From contig CALZFC010000305.1 in assembly GCA_945643635.1 (NCBI GenBank), positions 352,001 through 416,000 of the forward strand: a DNA stretch of 64,000 bases. The letters run 5' to 3'. The notes below the pieces were generated by a model. The model saw only the letters and a program-made list of their open reading frames with translations, was not told the DNA's origin and ran no database searches. Numbering within the stretch: position 1 is the stretch's first letter; each line of letters opens with the position of its first letter. Source of the DNA: Allodiplogaster sudhausi. Lineage: Eukaryota; Nematoda; Chromadorea; Rhabditida; Diplogasteridae. The translations under genes and the position numbers were made by a program. Of the stretch, positions 34,618-49,138 are shown in pieces.

Positions 34618-37600
34618 TCATCGTTGTGTCACGTCAAGAATGAAAGTGCGAATCTCCATCGGCTTGAGAGTTATCGACAGATCATCTGTAAAGTATTGAC
34701 AGAACATTTATATATTTTTTATTCCTATTTTGTTGCTGAAATTAGTGTTTTCTAAAGCTATTTCATTAACCAAATTTGAAAACTAACTTTTCTCGTTTGG
34801 CAGCGCTGAAGAGTCGCGGACTCCGGAAAGAAGCACTTCACGCTTCGACTGCACTGTGAACGTTGTGAAAAGGTCCTGAAGGTGAGAGCCCTTGTCAATT
34901 TTCTTTTACTATTTTCTTTTAACATTCTAATTTATCTACACCCTCCAAGATTAAGGAATTGAATATCGTTGTGCTTCTCATCCATATTCCTTTCATTTGT
35001 TGCCAACCGTAAGATCCACAGTGACAGAAGTGGCTCTCGCGTCGTTGTCGTTTCCTTGGAAGATGTGTTCGAGACGGAGGAGAAGCTGATTGTCGCGCCA
35101 TTTGGAGAGAGTCAGAAGGTGCACTTGAGAAGGCAGGGGACGTCGAAGCCCGTCGAACTACAGTTCGTTTAGATACCTTTATTTTTGAGGAAGAAAAATA
35201 TGTTAATAATAATGTTTAGTACTCAAAATCACAGAAAGTTTCATTTACTTTTAATTTGTTGAATCTAATTTTTTAACATTTATCTCTCGAGACATTTTCC
35301 TCCTTATTTCTCAGCATTTCCACACCGCTGTCAGTCGAGTCGAAGTGTAGTCGGCGATGCGCTTCAGTGGTGCAAAGGCGATTGTTGGCCGATGAAAAGT
35401 GGCCTGTGCACCGAGGCGAAGACGGCCCGCGCCATCCTGAGAATTTGTGTCTCATCCTCCAGCCATTTTAAATTTGGGAATTTATTTAATGGAATATTAA
35501 ACTTTAAAAAAGAAAAAGAAAAAAAGATAATTAAAGAAAGAAACAAAAACCAGCCTTGACCCGTCCAATCTGCACGAGATGGATGCCCGTCACGACGAGT
35601 CCCCTTCCATCGGTGCCCGGCTCGTCGAGTGCCTCGTCAACGCCCCAGTGGTCGTCGTAGAAGCAGCGGCGATGAAGCTAAAAGGAATACGCATTCATAA
35701 TATATGTATATTTACAAATTTGTACTTGAAAGCAATTGAATATGACAAGTTTTAATATTATAAAACAAGAATAAGAGAGTGAATAAATTAGTGACCATGA
35801 CATCGACGACGCCGTCCGAGAGCGAAGTCGCGCCTTCGGAGCGATCGACGAGCACCGTGAACTGGCTGCTCGCGTCGGCAATGTGAACGCCTGACAATGA
35901 GACATGAGAAATTATTAAAAAATAAATATTGATACAAAATTAAAAATAATTTGAGAAAACGTTCTAACCATAAGTGAAAAGATAAAATGAACTCACTCGA
36001 TGTCACCGGATAGTAATTCCCTGCCACGGGCTCTGTGTCGGCATAGGTAAACGCTGGATTGTAATTGCGTCTGAAATTTCATATTTACTTGTAAACGAAT
36101 GATTAATTTGTCAAAAGTTTAAAATATTTCATGCCTTCGCTTCATGAGCTGCCGTCCATTGGCATCGGTAAAGAAGACGCCTCCTGATTGAATATTCGTC
36201 GTGTAGCGAGTAATCACCTCCTTTGTTATTTTATGACCGCTAAAGGAAGAAAGAATTGAAATCATTGATGAAGAAAACTTTCGTTTCTTTTAAATTACAT
36301 ATTACTTCCCACCTCTCCTTAGGAATTGGCCCGATCGTCCAGGCGAATTCAATGTCACGAGAGCCATTGTAGACTCTGACGGACTGGGAGGCCCATGAGG
36401 ATACAGTCTGGCGCACCTCCTCACTGAGATGGCCCTGCACAGACAAAAATGTTTCCTTTCTAACTTTCACAACCAATAGTGGGCGATAATTCATTATACA
36501 TTTTTTTATTGCGGAAAGATTGAACAAAATTGGCAACAATGCGTCTGGACAAAAAATCGAGTACCTTCGCGAACTCAACGTAGAGCTTGTCGTCGAAACG
36601 TTTGACTTGGTTGGTCTTGGGTCGGAAAACATAGGCGCCCGACGTTTGGTCATTCGTGTTGTCATTGCCTGTTTTTCAGAATGAATCTTTGGGGGTTATC
36701 GCAAGTATATTCATCACGTCATATGTTTTATTGAAGTTAACAGTGGAAGAAGGAATAAAAGCAAAACCTTCGTAATAGAAGAACTCCTGTCTCAGCGGAT
36801 AGCTGACCCCCGCTTCCTTGTCCTCGACAGCTTGAACGTAGCCGCCGTTATCGAAGAGAACTTTTATGAACTAAAAACTTTTATCTATGTTAGTTGTAAA
36901 TATCTATACATTTTGCACTTTCAACAAATAAATGTAAGGATCTTGCAGTAAGATAATGTCCGATTAATTTTTCAATACTATACTTCTATAAATCGCTATT
37001 AGCTAACAATTACATATAAATACCAACCTGGTTTTCAATGAAGGAAGAACCACTCGGCAAAAGCTGTTGCTGGATCGGATGCGAAACGCGCGTTGCAGTT
37101 CTTTAATATGGAGTGGCAAATTACAAGTCAATATATTCATGTAATGAAATAAACATTAAACAACTATTAATTTGCATGAAATGTTTTTTCTAACGGCAAG
37201 AAAGAGTTGTCGACAAAGAAGGTAGCGAATCCAAGTGGCTGAAGCTGTACGGGGAAGATGAGCTCGTACGGAGCTCGTGAGGTGTCCGATAAAGCGGATT
37301 GGAAAGTTTTGCCGATCTACAAAAACTTAGACAGATAATAATTTGTTTTTACTAGCTGTTTCGCCCTTTCTCTTGTTATACATTCACATAAAAAGTATCG
37401 CGATCCAAACAGTTTCGACTCGCCTGCGATGGAACGGTATTCCCTGCGCCATCCTTGAGCGTGCCGTATTTCGAGTAGTACGGAATGCGGACGGTGGTCG
37501 AGACTGTGGCAGCTTGAGAATTGAAGAGTGTCACGGCAAAGATTGTCTGGCCCCTGTCAGAAAGGAGCGCGAAACTCAAACGTAATCTATTTGAATTGAC

Positions 37601-38360
37601 TATTGTAGTCGCTTCTATCGAAATCACGTGCCCTCCAGCCCTTCTTTCAGGGAAAAAAGCGCGAATTCAAAAATGGGTTTTGGCACCAGCCCAGTCTCTC
37701 GTTTCTGAGGAAGCTTCTACTTTCTAACTTGAGCGGTGCGCAGACGGTCTCATTGATGAGAGGGCAGATAAAGTGAGCTGGAGCTGAGTCTCGACTGCCC
37801 TTCTTCGCCGTCAACTTTGCGAGGGCGTCATTGATTATTTTCTTAATTTCAATATGCAATTTTTTTTGACTTCATATTCAATCTTACATGAATCTTTTAA
37901 TTTCTTTTTTTTCAATATAAAGATTCTCCTAAGGAGATATATGACATGCCTATTCATGTAAATGAGATTTGTATTATTTCTCACCTCAATTTGATACATT
38001 CCCACCGCGAGACGCTTCTCGTAATCGTGCGTGACTGCCTCCTTCGCGGTCCCGCTAAATGTATTATTTAGAAAAATTTTCATATATTTAAATATGCACT
38101 TATTTACCATTTGATTTTTATTCTTCTAATTTTTTATTTGTTTTTTTTGGGCAGACTGAAAAGGCTTTCTGGTACATTCAAGTGGATAATTTATAAAATA
38201 AAATAAAAAGGCGCCAATTCAAAAACGCGACATACGTGACAGCATCGTGATGCTGCGCGAGAGCCGACGCTCGCTTCAGAAGTTCGATTGCTGCACCGTC
38301 GGCGGCGCCAAGGAAGGCCGCCGCATCCAGTTGCTTGGCCAGCTGAAATATTTTGAGATT

Positions 38361-38407
<47 letters not shown>

Positions 38408-41400
38408 AACGTTGACAATTGCCATAATACGCACTCATATGTTTTTCCCATAAAATAAGGTAAACTTTAGTTTTCATTGAAAGCGTATATGACGCGGGAA
38501 AATATGTCCTGTAAAACCTGAAGCGTTCCGCTGGCTTCTCTGATCATGCGCTTAAAGGCTGGCCGACTCGTGAAGTAGCCCGTCCAGAAGCTGTGAGCCG
38601 AAGATGCGTACCTTAAAGGAGCAAAAAACTTGAGCCGTTTCCTGTTGCTTCTACATTTTTAAATTACACGCCTGTCAGTGAAAAAAAGGGCTAACTAAAG
38701 AATGAGTTTTGGCTCCTTTGACTACATTTTTGTTCAGTTTCAACTTCCTTTTTTTAGCATACGGTGGTTTGCATAGACATTGGCGTAATATAAAGGCGTG
38801 CAGAATTAAAAGATTCGATCGCATCGCCATACTATATTTTAGGATGAATCAAACGAACGGAAAGAAGTCGTCGTCCTTGGTGGGGAAGGTGGGCGTGGCT
38901 TCTTTGATGGCCCGCGCATAGCACGAAGGAGTCGAGTAGAAGGCGCGCAGCTTCATGTCCTTCTATAAAAGCCGTTCCCTTCTCGTGCCAAACAAGTACG
39001 AGCCAGCTCCGCCAAATGTAGGTTGCCGATTACGCATCGAATTTATACAAAGCGCATTAGATTCCATAGCGACCATCAATATCGACTTTTTGTCCGTCTT
39101 ATTAACTTTGGCGAGAGTTCGCTGACATTCGCGTTAACATGCCGGATGATCTTGTCGAGGCTCGTGTACCACATATTGGCGTTCGTGTACTGGAAATCGT
39201 CGCCCATCAAAAGTAGCACGTGACGCGACTTCTGCACTGCGGCCTGCAAAAAAGCGCATTATCATTTTAAACCATTCACTCTTTGCTTTCAATTTCTTTA
39301 TCGCATTGACTGAGAGGATCAAAAGTTTTCACGGAATTTTTTTTTATGTTTAACCTGACTGCGAACATGAAGATCGAATTCGAGCAGCCGCTCAGGCAGA
39401 TTGTACCCTTCCATGTCTTCGTTGTCCTAAAAACCGATTTGCACTTGTTGTTAAATTATATATTTTTATCCACACATGATGATGTTTAAAGTTTATGCAA
39501 TTTTAATTCGTACAAATATTTAGGAACACATCTGTAGGCAAGCACAAGTATCTGCATTTATATATTATTACGATTTCGTTAAAAAAATTTGCACCACAAT
39601 CGGTTCGTCGCCACAGAGTCGATCAAAGCAGAAGCCAGTCGGTGGGCCGTATCTCCCGAGGTAGAAGCCGCCGGTCAAGATTTTCGTTTCTACAAAAAAA
39701 AAATTGTTTTTTTGCCATTTCATCCTCTTTTTGCAAGCTTTCATGAATACATTAATCAGCTATTTAAAGAAAAAAAATCGCACTGAAGTCATCGCTGGTG
39801 TTCCAGTCAAACTCGAGGCTGACATTGGCGAGTCTGCCCGCTCTCTCAAGATAGTGCATCCGAGCGAAGAAGAGAGATGAGAAGCCCATCTGTGAGATTT
39901 CGTATATAGAGATAGTTTCGAAGGTATTACGTACATATACATATGTATGTACTTCACTCCCTTCGTCTCTCTCTCTCTCTCTCTCTCTCTCGCTCTCTCT
40001 CTGACTCACTGCAGCCTTAATCACTCTATTTCTCTCACTCACTCTCTGTCTCTTTCTCTCTCATTCTCTTTTTCTCTATCTAACAATAAGAATCGGAATA
40101 ATATAATTGCTCAGATAGTCAGATTGAACAAAAGTAACCATGGCGAATAGATTCGCGACTTCTCTGCTGTGTCCGAAGGGGTCAATCTGCCATGCTGTCT
40201 GGGGATGGCCGCATTCTCCGAAGAAGCTGTCCAGATACCTGCAGTTATTTTTTTCGCATTCGTTCAAGTTTATTGCTAGTTGAAAGCCACTGTGAAGGTA
40301 AATACTGTAGCTCGCTTCCTAGAGCAACTAAATGAGCGGACTTGTGTCCCAGTTCCATCTGGTCGATGACGTCCACGTAGTGCGCTGCCGCTTCGTCGTT
40401 CTGCACCCAGCCACCGCCAATCAGCTCGACTTGTCCTTAAATTGCTTTCTTTTTTGTATTTATGCTTTTAATCAAATTAAATATCAATATAGATACATAT
40501 TATATAGCTAAATTGTCATTTAAAAAACTTCAAAAAAAGACAATACAATATGCAGATAATTCAGGAATAAATAGTGTAAACGAATAAACACCATTCGCGA
40601 CGAGTTGTTGCAGGCGCTTCCGTTCGTCTTCTCCATTCGTGTGCATCCATCGCTCGAGGAATCCCGTCTCAGCGAACGAGAATCTGGAACAGAAAAGTTG
40701 TCTTCGATTTCAACACTTAATAAATCTATTTTTAAAAATTGAATAAATTTTCGTTTTCCAGTATGTTTGTGTAAAGAACCACTTTTTAAAGAAATAAATC
40801 ACGCTATTCTTGATGACAGACACTCGCTGACCTCTTGGTGGGATCCTTGGCCAGCTCATCGATCACAGTGCTGTAAATGTATTGCACGCCGACCGGCACG
40901 AGGTTTGGCTGCGCTCAAACATCAGAGAGCAACTTCTTTTTCCTTCTGACTATTTTTATCTTATTTTTGATAAGCATCTCTTCCACTCGCAGTCCCGCAA
41001 CGAAGTGGACGGTTGACCATATAACATCTCAGTGTCAGTGTCCATCACACGATCGCCCCAATCGGAGAATTATTATACATACACATGTATGTATGAACGG
41101 GTAAACTCGCTACACTCATCTAGTATTTCAATACAGCATACTGCACATTCTTCCGCTTACCTATAGAATTGTATTTGTCAATAAAAAAAATCAACATAAA
41201 AATTTTTAAACGCTAAATTGAGAAAAAAGATAAGAAAAAAAGTAGCCGTACTTCCGAAGAAGTACTGGTCGACCGTCTTGATCCAGCCGAGATCGTCGTG
41301 AGTGTGCGGGACAATGTGGACATTTATAACGTCTTTGTCGGTCGACCACGCGTTGCATTTCTGGAAAGTTGCTTCAACAACTTATTTGTAACAATTTGTA

Positions 41401-41607
41401 AGAATTACTTTTTCGTAGCAATTAGAAACGTAACAATTAAGTAATGACCTAGGACATTGGTTTTAAATCTATAAAGAAATAATAGATGATCTTTCTAGCG
41501 ACATTCCACGAGCAGCTGCTGCTATCTCCCTGAGGTCGATGTCTTGCCGCTGCGGACACCAGAAGGACAAGCAAGAAGAGACATGACAGCACTCTCCACA
41601 TGCTCAT
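34618..41607 (-). CDS. Lysosomal alpha-mannosidase (GH38)
   Basis: Hydrolyses alpha-mannosidic links during lysosomal breakdown of N-glycans. ATG at 41,607 starts a signal peptide ([16 protein letters not shown]). The catalytic part follows: [20 protein letters not shown] (zinc ligands His and Asp; 41,265-41,350), [17 protein letters not shown] (about 40,800-40,890), [12 protein letters not shown] (40,330-40,435), [18 protein letters not shown] (nucleophile and zinc Asp; 40,140-40,240), [18 protein letters not shown] (acid/base region; 39,130-39,245), DDDFFPF (38,870-38,950) and [10 protein letters not shown] (zinc His; 38,240-38,345). The beta-rich C-terminal part includes RREFFYYE-like pieces (36,780-36,860), [14 protein letters not shown] (36,000-36,060), [14 protein letters not shown] (35,800-35,890), [16 protein letters not shown] (35,030-35,170) and [15 protein letters not shown] before TGA at 34,618. 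More than 20 exons, full length for the family. Introns hold (GA)n tracts at 38,366-38,402 and 39,965-40,010. Confidence 0.93.
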
Positions 41608-42046
41608 TGTCAGAGCAAAAGAAGTGAGTGCTGATCTGTGAACTATAAAAGCATAACACTTTCACTTGTGTTAAATTTGTTATAGAAAACAAATTTTAAA
41701 AAGTGTTGATCAATTATTAAATCATCTGTCAATAGACATTTGACGGAAGATTTGAAAATTATCACTGTTCTAACGCAGACGTATTTGCTGGCGTATATGT
41801 ACGTACGTACATATGTATTTAAATGGAAGAGATATCAAATATGGTTGTCAGAGGACTGAATATATGTATATATTTAAAATATACGTATCTATTGAAACAG
41901 AAATAATTCCTGATGTCAATGAAATGGAAATATTTCTACCATTGCTTCTTCAGCATGGCCCGACTGGGTAAAATGCTTCATTCGTTATCTCGCCTCTTCT
42001 TCAGCCCTTTCGGTTATTTGTGTACAATCTTTGAAGTGGCGATCTC

Positions 42047-42150
42047 TCACTGTTTTGGCAGAGAGAACACGTGCTTGGCCATGTCGTAAAACGTCCGGCT
42101 TATCACAATCGGGGATGCTGCTGTCTCCAGCGTATCCATTCCATAGTAGA
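42047..42150 (-). other. Possible coding exon of unknown identity
   Basis: The minus frame reads VIYYGMDTLETAASPIV, then SRTFYDMAKHVFSLPKQ and TGA. It looks more like protein than its surroundings and begins right after an AG at the end of a (GA)n tract. It lies 0.8 kb downstream of the MARVEL gene's stop and could be an alternative last exon, but the phases I can see do not fit. No homologue recognised. Confidence 0.3.
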
Positions 42151-42154
42151 TCAC

Positions 42155-42202
<48 letters not shown>

Positions 42203-42969
42203 TTCTCTCTTTCTTTCTCTCTCTCTCTCTCCATCTAAGACCATCTAGTGAACTCAGTTTGTCTCTCTTGCCTATTTCAAAACTATCGGCAAATTGTCAG
42301 CAGAATAATGCAAGTAATTTAGATGGAAGACGCTAACACCCCACGCAAGGCATAAGTTTTTCAGCACTCGAGAGAGATCAATGACACAGAATAACCCTTT
42401 TTCTAGACTTCTAAAGCTAACTTTGGCATTATTTCAAGTCTGTGAACAGGTAATTCGATGTATTGAAGAGAATTTATATGATTTGTCAAGTTATCGAACG
42501 AAAATTGGTTATCTTCGAATTGAATCAGTTGTCGGGTGCTCTAATGCATGAAGGCATTCAAAGAAAACTGCGATAATCTCAGTTATTTGTACACCAGTCA
42601 ATTATTACTTTCTTTTATTCCTTTTAACTGTCTGTGGAGCACGCACAAAACATAAAAACAGAACACGGCTCTACTAGATTTTGACTCCTTCATGAATTTT
42701 CAATAAAAAGTGGCTGACGTTGTAGGCTCACCAAGAGCTTCATAATAGATCACCCAAAAAATTACAAAATTTCAAGAACGTAAAACTAGCCGGTGTAAAT
42801 TGGTATGAATATAGTACATATATGCGACACTGAGAAGTGTATTTAGTAGCATGCAAAAGAATATAGCACGTGATGGTAAATCTCTTAAAAGATTGCAAAA
42901 TGCGACACTTTGGGTAATTATTATGGTTGTAGCTCTTCTTTCATCATTTTTTTTTTCGTCGATTCCTTT

Positions 42970-43627
42970 TTAGTTGCTCGCTTCGCCCTGGAGAATTTTG
43001 ACGTCCCAAAGGAAGAGGAAGAACTGGACGATGATGAGAGCCTGAAATCAAAAAAGGTAACAAAATTCAATCAAATTATCTGTCACGAGAACACCTTTCT
43101 TTTTATAGCAATGTTCCAAGCAGTATATCATTAGATATGGCACATAATGTGGCATTATTTTCATACTCGTTCGCTCCATGTCAAACATACTACATATGTA
43201 CATATGTGATATATACATTTCGTTTATAATCCTTTTAAATATAAATAGATATTAGTGTCAAGGAGGCTACCGTACCTCAACTCTTGCATACCGTAAGCCT
43301 TGAATGCCGTAAAGTGAGCATACTGTAATTCCCCTCTTTTCTCTTCCCACTGACCGCGGAAGTGATGAGCCAGCCACGCTGCGAGTTGACTTCGATGATG
43401 AACCAGATGATGAGGGCAGAGGCGATCAGGAAGAGAACTGCGCAGATCACAGAGTACATGCGCTCCTGAAACAGAGGTCTCATTTATATATATCTCTCTC
43501 TTTCTCTCTCTCTCTTCTCTCTCTCGCTCTCTCTTTCTCTCTATCTACTTTCGCTCACTGCCTGTTTTAGTCTTCCTCTGTCTCTCTCCCGCAATCTTTC
43601 TCCCCCTGTCCTTTCTCTACCTTTCCT

Positions 43628-43680
<53 letters not shown>

Positions 43681-44435
43681 CCTCACCAGTCCCCAGGCGC
43701 CGATGTTGAGGAAGTTGAGGACGAAGAGGACGATGTTGATGATGACGCAGACAAAGTTGAGGCCGGAGCAGAAGCCGAGGCGGCCTTCGCCAAAGCACGA
43801 GCGGCCGCCGTACCTGCAAGAGAGGAGAGGTCAAGCAAAATGAGAGAATAGACTCCCCGGGGAGAGGGGCTTCTAGTCTAATCGTAAGAAATAAAATACT
43901 GAGCCTCTCACCACCACACTTTTAAATCAAGAAATACGTCATATTCATAAATATGCAATCAATAGATATGTTCGAACATATGTACATATTTCCAGACGCT
44001 TCACACTCACTGTTTATAGAATATTATATTGTTCTTTGTCATTTATCCATTTGTCCGCCCGCTGTTTGTTAAGGTCATAACAGCAAATGCGTTGACATGG
44101 ATGCAGCTGCTTATCAACTTCATTTGTTTTCCATCCAATCATCCCTGCTCACTATTCATTTGTGTGCACAGTCACAAAGTGCTATCACTCCCCCCATGGA
44201 GTCGTAGTGAAAATCATGTCAGAGAAGGCAGTGAGAAAGCTCTTTCTCGAAGAATAACAGAAAAAAGAATGCTCTCTACCCTCTCGGCAATCCTGAGTGC
44301 CAAAAGCAAAACAAGAATAGACCGGAATCAAGAAGGGAGCTGCTTTAGCCATTGGGAGCGATAAATTTAGCTTGAGAAAGAGAAAAAGGAGGATTTGGGA
44401 ATGGTGGTGGAGTGAGAGGGAGAGAGAAAAAGAGA

Positions 44436-44483
<48 letters not shown>

Positions 44484-44799
44484 AATGGAGAGCCCTGGCA
44501 GTAAATGCCCAAAGAGCAAGCCAATTTTCCGTTCGACAATAACGGATGGCGTCCTGCAGCGATTGCCCCAGGCATTGGAGAAGCAGAAAGAGAAAGTGAG
44601 AGAGACACCGAAAATATCTCCCTCTTGGCCCACTTCGTCACGAGAACCGCCCGGGGGCGGTCGAGCATGAAGGAATCGGGACGAAGGAAAGAGGGAGGGA
44701 GAGAGAGAACGAGTAGACAGAGAGGAAAACAGAGAGAAGGAAAGTGAACCAGAGAGAGAGAGAGAGAGAGAGGGAGGGAGGGAGAGAGAGGGAGGGAGG

Positions 44800-44833
<34 letters not shown>

Positions 44834-45142
44834 AAAAAACGGAACGGCTACGCCATAGAGAAGGGAAGCACGAACGGAAGAGCGACAAAAAGCCCTCACG
44901 ATTTAACAGAGTGGCATGACTCACAGAGAGCAGCCTTGAAATATGAGTCTGACCAGCAGCTGCGAAGCAATTGTAACAGACAGCAGATAGGATCAAGTTA
45001 TTTCTATCTCTTCACACATAAAGAGGATACATAAAGAAGGTATTTAAGAAAAACTGTGAACGCTTTTGATTTTGTTGTTTAATTAACTTGTTTGCTCTAT
45101 CACTTTTTTTACCTATCTCTCGCTCTCCCCCCCCCCCTCGCA

Positions 45143-45185
<43 letters not shown>

Positions 45186-45358
45186 GCTCTCTCTCTCTTT
45201 CTCTCTCTCGCTCTCTCTCTCTCCCTCTCTCTCTCTCTCCTATCTAACCACTGCGCGCAGAGGAGAGAGCAGATGATGAAGCCGACAATGATCTGCAGGA
45301 TCTTGATGATGCCTCGGTTGGTGTAGAGGTAGCGAGTGTTCAGTGAAATCTCGCCCAT
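42970..45358 (-). CDS. MARVEL-domain four-helix membrane protein
   Basis: Four exons in phase give 139 residues: 45,249-45,358, 43,687-43,813, 43,355-43,465 and 42,970-43,041. MARVEL proteins (MAL, CMTM, plasmolipin-like) are small tetraspan proteins of membrane trafficking and junctions. Helix 1 is [20 protein letters not shown]. The extracellular loop has a Cys pair ([11 protein letters not shown]). Helix 2 is [15 protein letters not shown], helix 3 [20 protein letters not shown], and helix 4 [13 protein letters not shown]. The start [12 protein letters not shown] follows a TTTCAG acceptor near 45,385, so a 5' untranslated exon lies upstream. A stretch of more than 1.4 kb with several (GA)n/(CT)n tracts separates exons 1 and 2. 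The subfamily cannot be decided. Confidence 0.88.
44410..44840. repeat. (GA)n tracts in intron 1 of the MARVEL gene
   Basis: Two long GA/GGGA tracts (44,410-44,482 and 44,745-44,835). A further CT tract of about 110 bp lies at 45,130-45,240, right at the donor of exon 1. A fourth, at 43,630-43,680, abuts the donor of exon 2. The Leu/Ser or Arg/Glu open frames here are repeat artefacts. Confidence 0.85.
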
Positions 45359-45399
45359 GGCTGCTGAAGAGGAGTCTTTTCTTCTGAAACACACTATTA

Positions 45400-48300
45400 A
45401 TATTATTTATTATTATTATCTTAATCATTTACTTTGAAGTAATTTATCATTCCAAGGTGTTCAATAAGACAATATGAATTATAAATGGGGGCAATCGTCG
45501 GCAAGGCTTTCAGACGCGATTTCAACACGGCCATGCTGAAAGGGGGTGTGGACAGCTAATGCATAAGAGAGTGACTAGGAAAAGTAGTGGGGCGGAACAA
45601 CGCGCAGGCTATTCTACATTTTACATTTTTTATTCCAAACCATTAAACAATCATCAGCCATGACTCCTGCCCGGCTGACGACGAATGGTTTTGGTAGGAA
45701 AATGTGCGAAGGTTTCGAGAGTGAGGCGGACTCACACTATTATTAGGATTCAGTTTGGGAGGAGGAGGTGGAAGAGAAAGAGAGAAAGAGAGGGAGATAG
45801 TATGGGAGAGAGAAAGTGAAAGAGAGAGAGAGAGAAATCAAGAGAGCGAGAACGAGAGACACACAGAAAGCGATTGAGGTGTAGATAGAGCTGTACACGG
45901 GTTGAACTGAATAGAAAGGAGGCAAAAGACAGCGAAGAATAAATTTTAGAGATACGAAATAAGAGTGGAAAGATGATCTTACTAATAACAATAAGTCAAG
46001 CATAAGGTAATCACATAGACAAAGTTTAGAGAGAAAAATTTTGGAACAATTTAAAAATAGGCCGGAAATTCTGCACGAATGCCTTCACTGCAACCTGCAA
46101 GAAATGGCCGCGATGGACAATTACTGAAGGTGAATCTGTCGCATGATGTCTAGTGGTCTTGGAGAAGAGGAGAGAGTATGGAGAAAGAAAGAGAGAGTGA
46201 GAGAGTGAGCGAGACAGAGAAGGGAGAAGGGAGAAAAAGACAACAAAGTAGTTGCGAGTGCGGGAGGCAAGACAAGTCTTCGGCAGCCGGGTGGAGGGTT
46301 GTTGTGCTGTTCACCGGGCGGGGGGGGGGGGGGAGGGTTAGAATGCAGGAGAACGAGAGAGTGAGAGAAGAGAGAGATTGAGAGGAAGAGTGAGAGAGAG
46401 CGAGAGAGAGAGAGAGAGAGAGAGAGGGAGCGAAAGCGAGGTAAAGTAAGAGAGACGACGAGTTGTGCAAGGAGTCACGAGGAGAAAGTGAGAACAGGTA
46501 CGCAGCGAGAGATCAAAAGTAAAGATAGTTTGGAATGACCAGTAGGAAAGACAATGAAAAGAGACAGGGGAAGACGGAGCAGACAGTGAGAGAGAGAAAT
46601 AGAGAGAGAGAGAGAGAGAGAGAGATGAGGTTCGCACTATGGAAGTAGGCCAAAGACAACAGTTCGATATGTGGAAGATGCCAGAGATCAAAACACAAGT
46701 TAAATATAATATGCAAAAATTAAGCAAAGAATTTTGGTGCAATGCCATGAGTAATTGTTGCCGGCAGTGACACACAAAGGAGATGGATTAGCTGATTGTG
46801 AGTAAGGGAGAACGGGAGCAATGCAATGAATGAGAGAGAGAAGGAATGTGAGTCAGACAAGACAGTAAGAGAGAGAGAAAGAGGTCAAAAAACAACAAAA
46901 GTGGTCGGCCTGTAATACAGAGTAAAAAAATAGTTGTTCACGAAAAGTGCACAGTTGGCATGCGTTTGTGTCACAACAAAACGAACACAAGAGTGAGTGG
47001 AAGAAGAGAGGAAAGAGAGAAAGGGAGAGAGAGAAGAGAAGAGAAAATGAGAGGGGAGTTGTAAAATCATTGCGAGTGAGCAATAGAACCAGAGAGAAAA
47101 GATATACTTCATTTCTATAATAGAATTATATGATGGTGGTGGTGCTCTTCTTCAACTATAAAATCGGATGATATGACTCAACGGGGGGGGGGGGGGATCA
47201 ACACGTCGAATTGCACGAGAGGTTGCACGGAGAACACTTGAAATGTTGCTGATGGTGAGGAAGGAGGGAAAAGGGGAAAGTGAGGGAGTTGACAGATACA
47301 TGCTTATGTCACATCCATACCTGTAAACATATTGAAATGAACCGCCTTCTTTTTGTGCCCTTTTTCTTTAACTCTCTCCCTCTCACTCTCCCTCTCCCTA
47401 TCCCTCTTTCTCTCTCTCTCTCTCTCTCTTCTCGCCTACACTTTCCCATTATTGCGCTTATCTCTCTTTCACCTGGCCAGGACCTCCCACGCAAGGTGGC
47501 GCAGCGTACAAAACAGCGTGTCATCTGGAAGATGACTGAAAGGAGGAAAGAGAGAGAGAGAGAGGGAGAGAGATTAGGAGAGAATAGAGAGAAAGAGAGA
47601 AAGAGAGAAAGAGAGAAAGAGAGAAAGAGAGAAAGAGAGAAAGAGAGAAAGTGAGAAAAAGAGAAAGAGAGAAAGAGAGAGAAGAGAGAAAGAGAGAAAG
47701 AGAGAGAAAGAGAGAAAGAGAGAAAGAGAGAAGAGAGAAAGAGAGAAGAGAGAAAGAGAGAAGAGAGAAAGAGAGAAAGAGAGAAAGAGAAAGAGAATGA
47801 GAGAGAGAAAGCAAGACACAACCCACAAGACCACTCACCACTCACAAGAATGAGGAGTGGAGTCATATCAGGAAGGGAGTAGCTGTCTTGTTTTGACCGA
47901 GTGACCCAGGTGAGTAGTCACTTCTCACGAGACAGAATAAATGAGAGGGAGTGAGAGAGAGAGGGAGAGAGAACTAGAGAAAGAGTGCAAGAAGGGAAAA
48001 AAATGAAGTCGTCAACATCTCGACATATCGAAACGGTTACAGTACTCGCTAGGACATTATTGCTAACTGTGGCAGCGACTCCTTTTTCCACTGAAATCAG
48101 AAAAGTTCAAAGTAATCAAGCAAAGTGACGAGATGACGAGACTAAAGCATAGAAAGATTGACAGATCGCAAAATTAAGGGAATGGAAAAATATATTCCCA
48201 ATAAAAGAAGAGGCTACTGAAATGGGGAAATAGACATGCAAACATTTCATCCAGAGAGGCAGGGTAAATTAAACGGAAAAGAATGAGAATGGAGCGAAAT

Positions 48301-49107
48301 TAAGAATGAAAATGAAAAATGAATGAATAGAGCCATCGTCTCTTTCATACACAGCAGAGAGGAATGGCACAGTTGGCCGAAGCGAAATCTGGCAACGACG
48401 CTGCTGAAATTGCCCGTTTCATTAGCTAGCAGCCGCCCATGGGCACGTGGTGTTGACAATGAATCTGGCTCTCGTTTTCTCTGCTCTCTCTCTCGCTGCT
48501 CTCTCCTCTTTCTTTGCTCTATGCTCTCTCTCTCCTCTCTCTCTCTCTCTTTCTTTCTTTCTGCTCCTCGCACTCTCTCTCTCTCCAACCTTTCTCTCTC
48601 AGCATATTTACACATTTCCACGCGTAACTGCCGCTTCTCATTGGACAGCCATTGTCTCTCTTCTCTATACCCTCTACTATCTCTCTACCTCCTCTCTCTC
48701 TTGATTTCTCTTTTTCTTTTCTCTCTCACACTCTCCGTCTCTATCCCTTTCTCAACATACAAAGGTGTAAGCTGGGCCAGATGCCGTCGAAAATCTTCCG
48801 GTGGAACCAGATGGTGGGTCTAGGAGATGCCGACTCTTACAAACTCTGTTGTCTTCAAGATATATACTCTCTATCTCTCTTCCTCTATCTATCACAGTGT
48901 CGTTGCTCTTTTTTTTCTTTCACTCTCTCGCTCCGTCTCTTTTCTGGTTCTCTTTCTCTCTACTATACTAAACCTCTCTCGCACACTCTTTGACAGCTAC
49001 ATACATTTCCCGTTTTTTTCCTGACAGCTTTCTTTGATAACCAAGCTATTTTTTTCTTGTCATATTTCTCTGTATTTTTCTATCTGCTTTCCCTCTCGCT
49101 CTCTCTC

Positions 49108-49138
<31 letters not shown>

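Noticed and set aside
44345..44996. Long Ser/Leu-rich open frames on the minus strand
   Set aside because: They are translations of (GA)n/(CT)n tracts with no domain or splice support.
47309..47866. A 185-residue Leu/Ser/Phe frame resembling a membrane protein
   Set aside because: A pure GAGAAA repeat; all frames stay open because the repeat has no stop codon.
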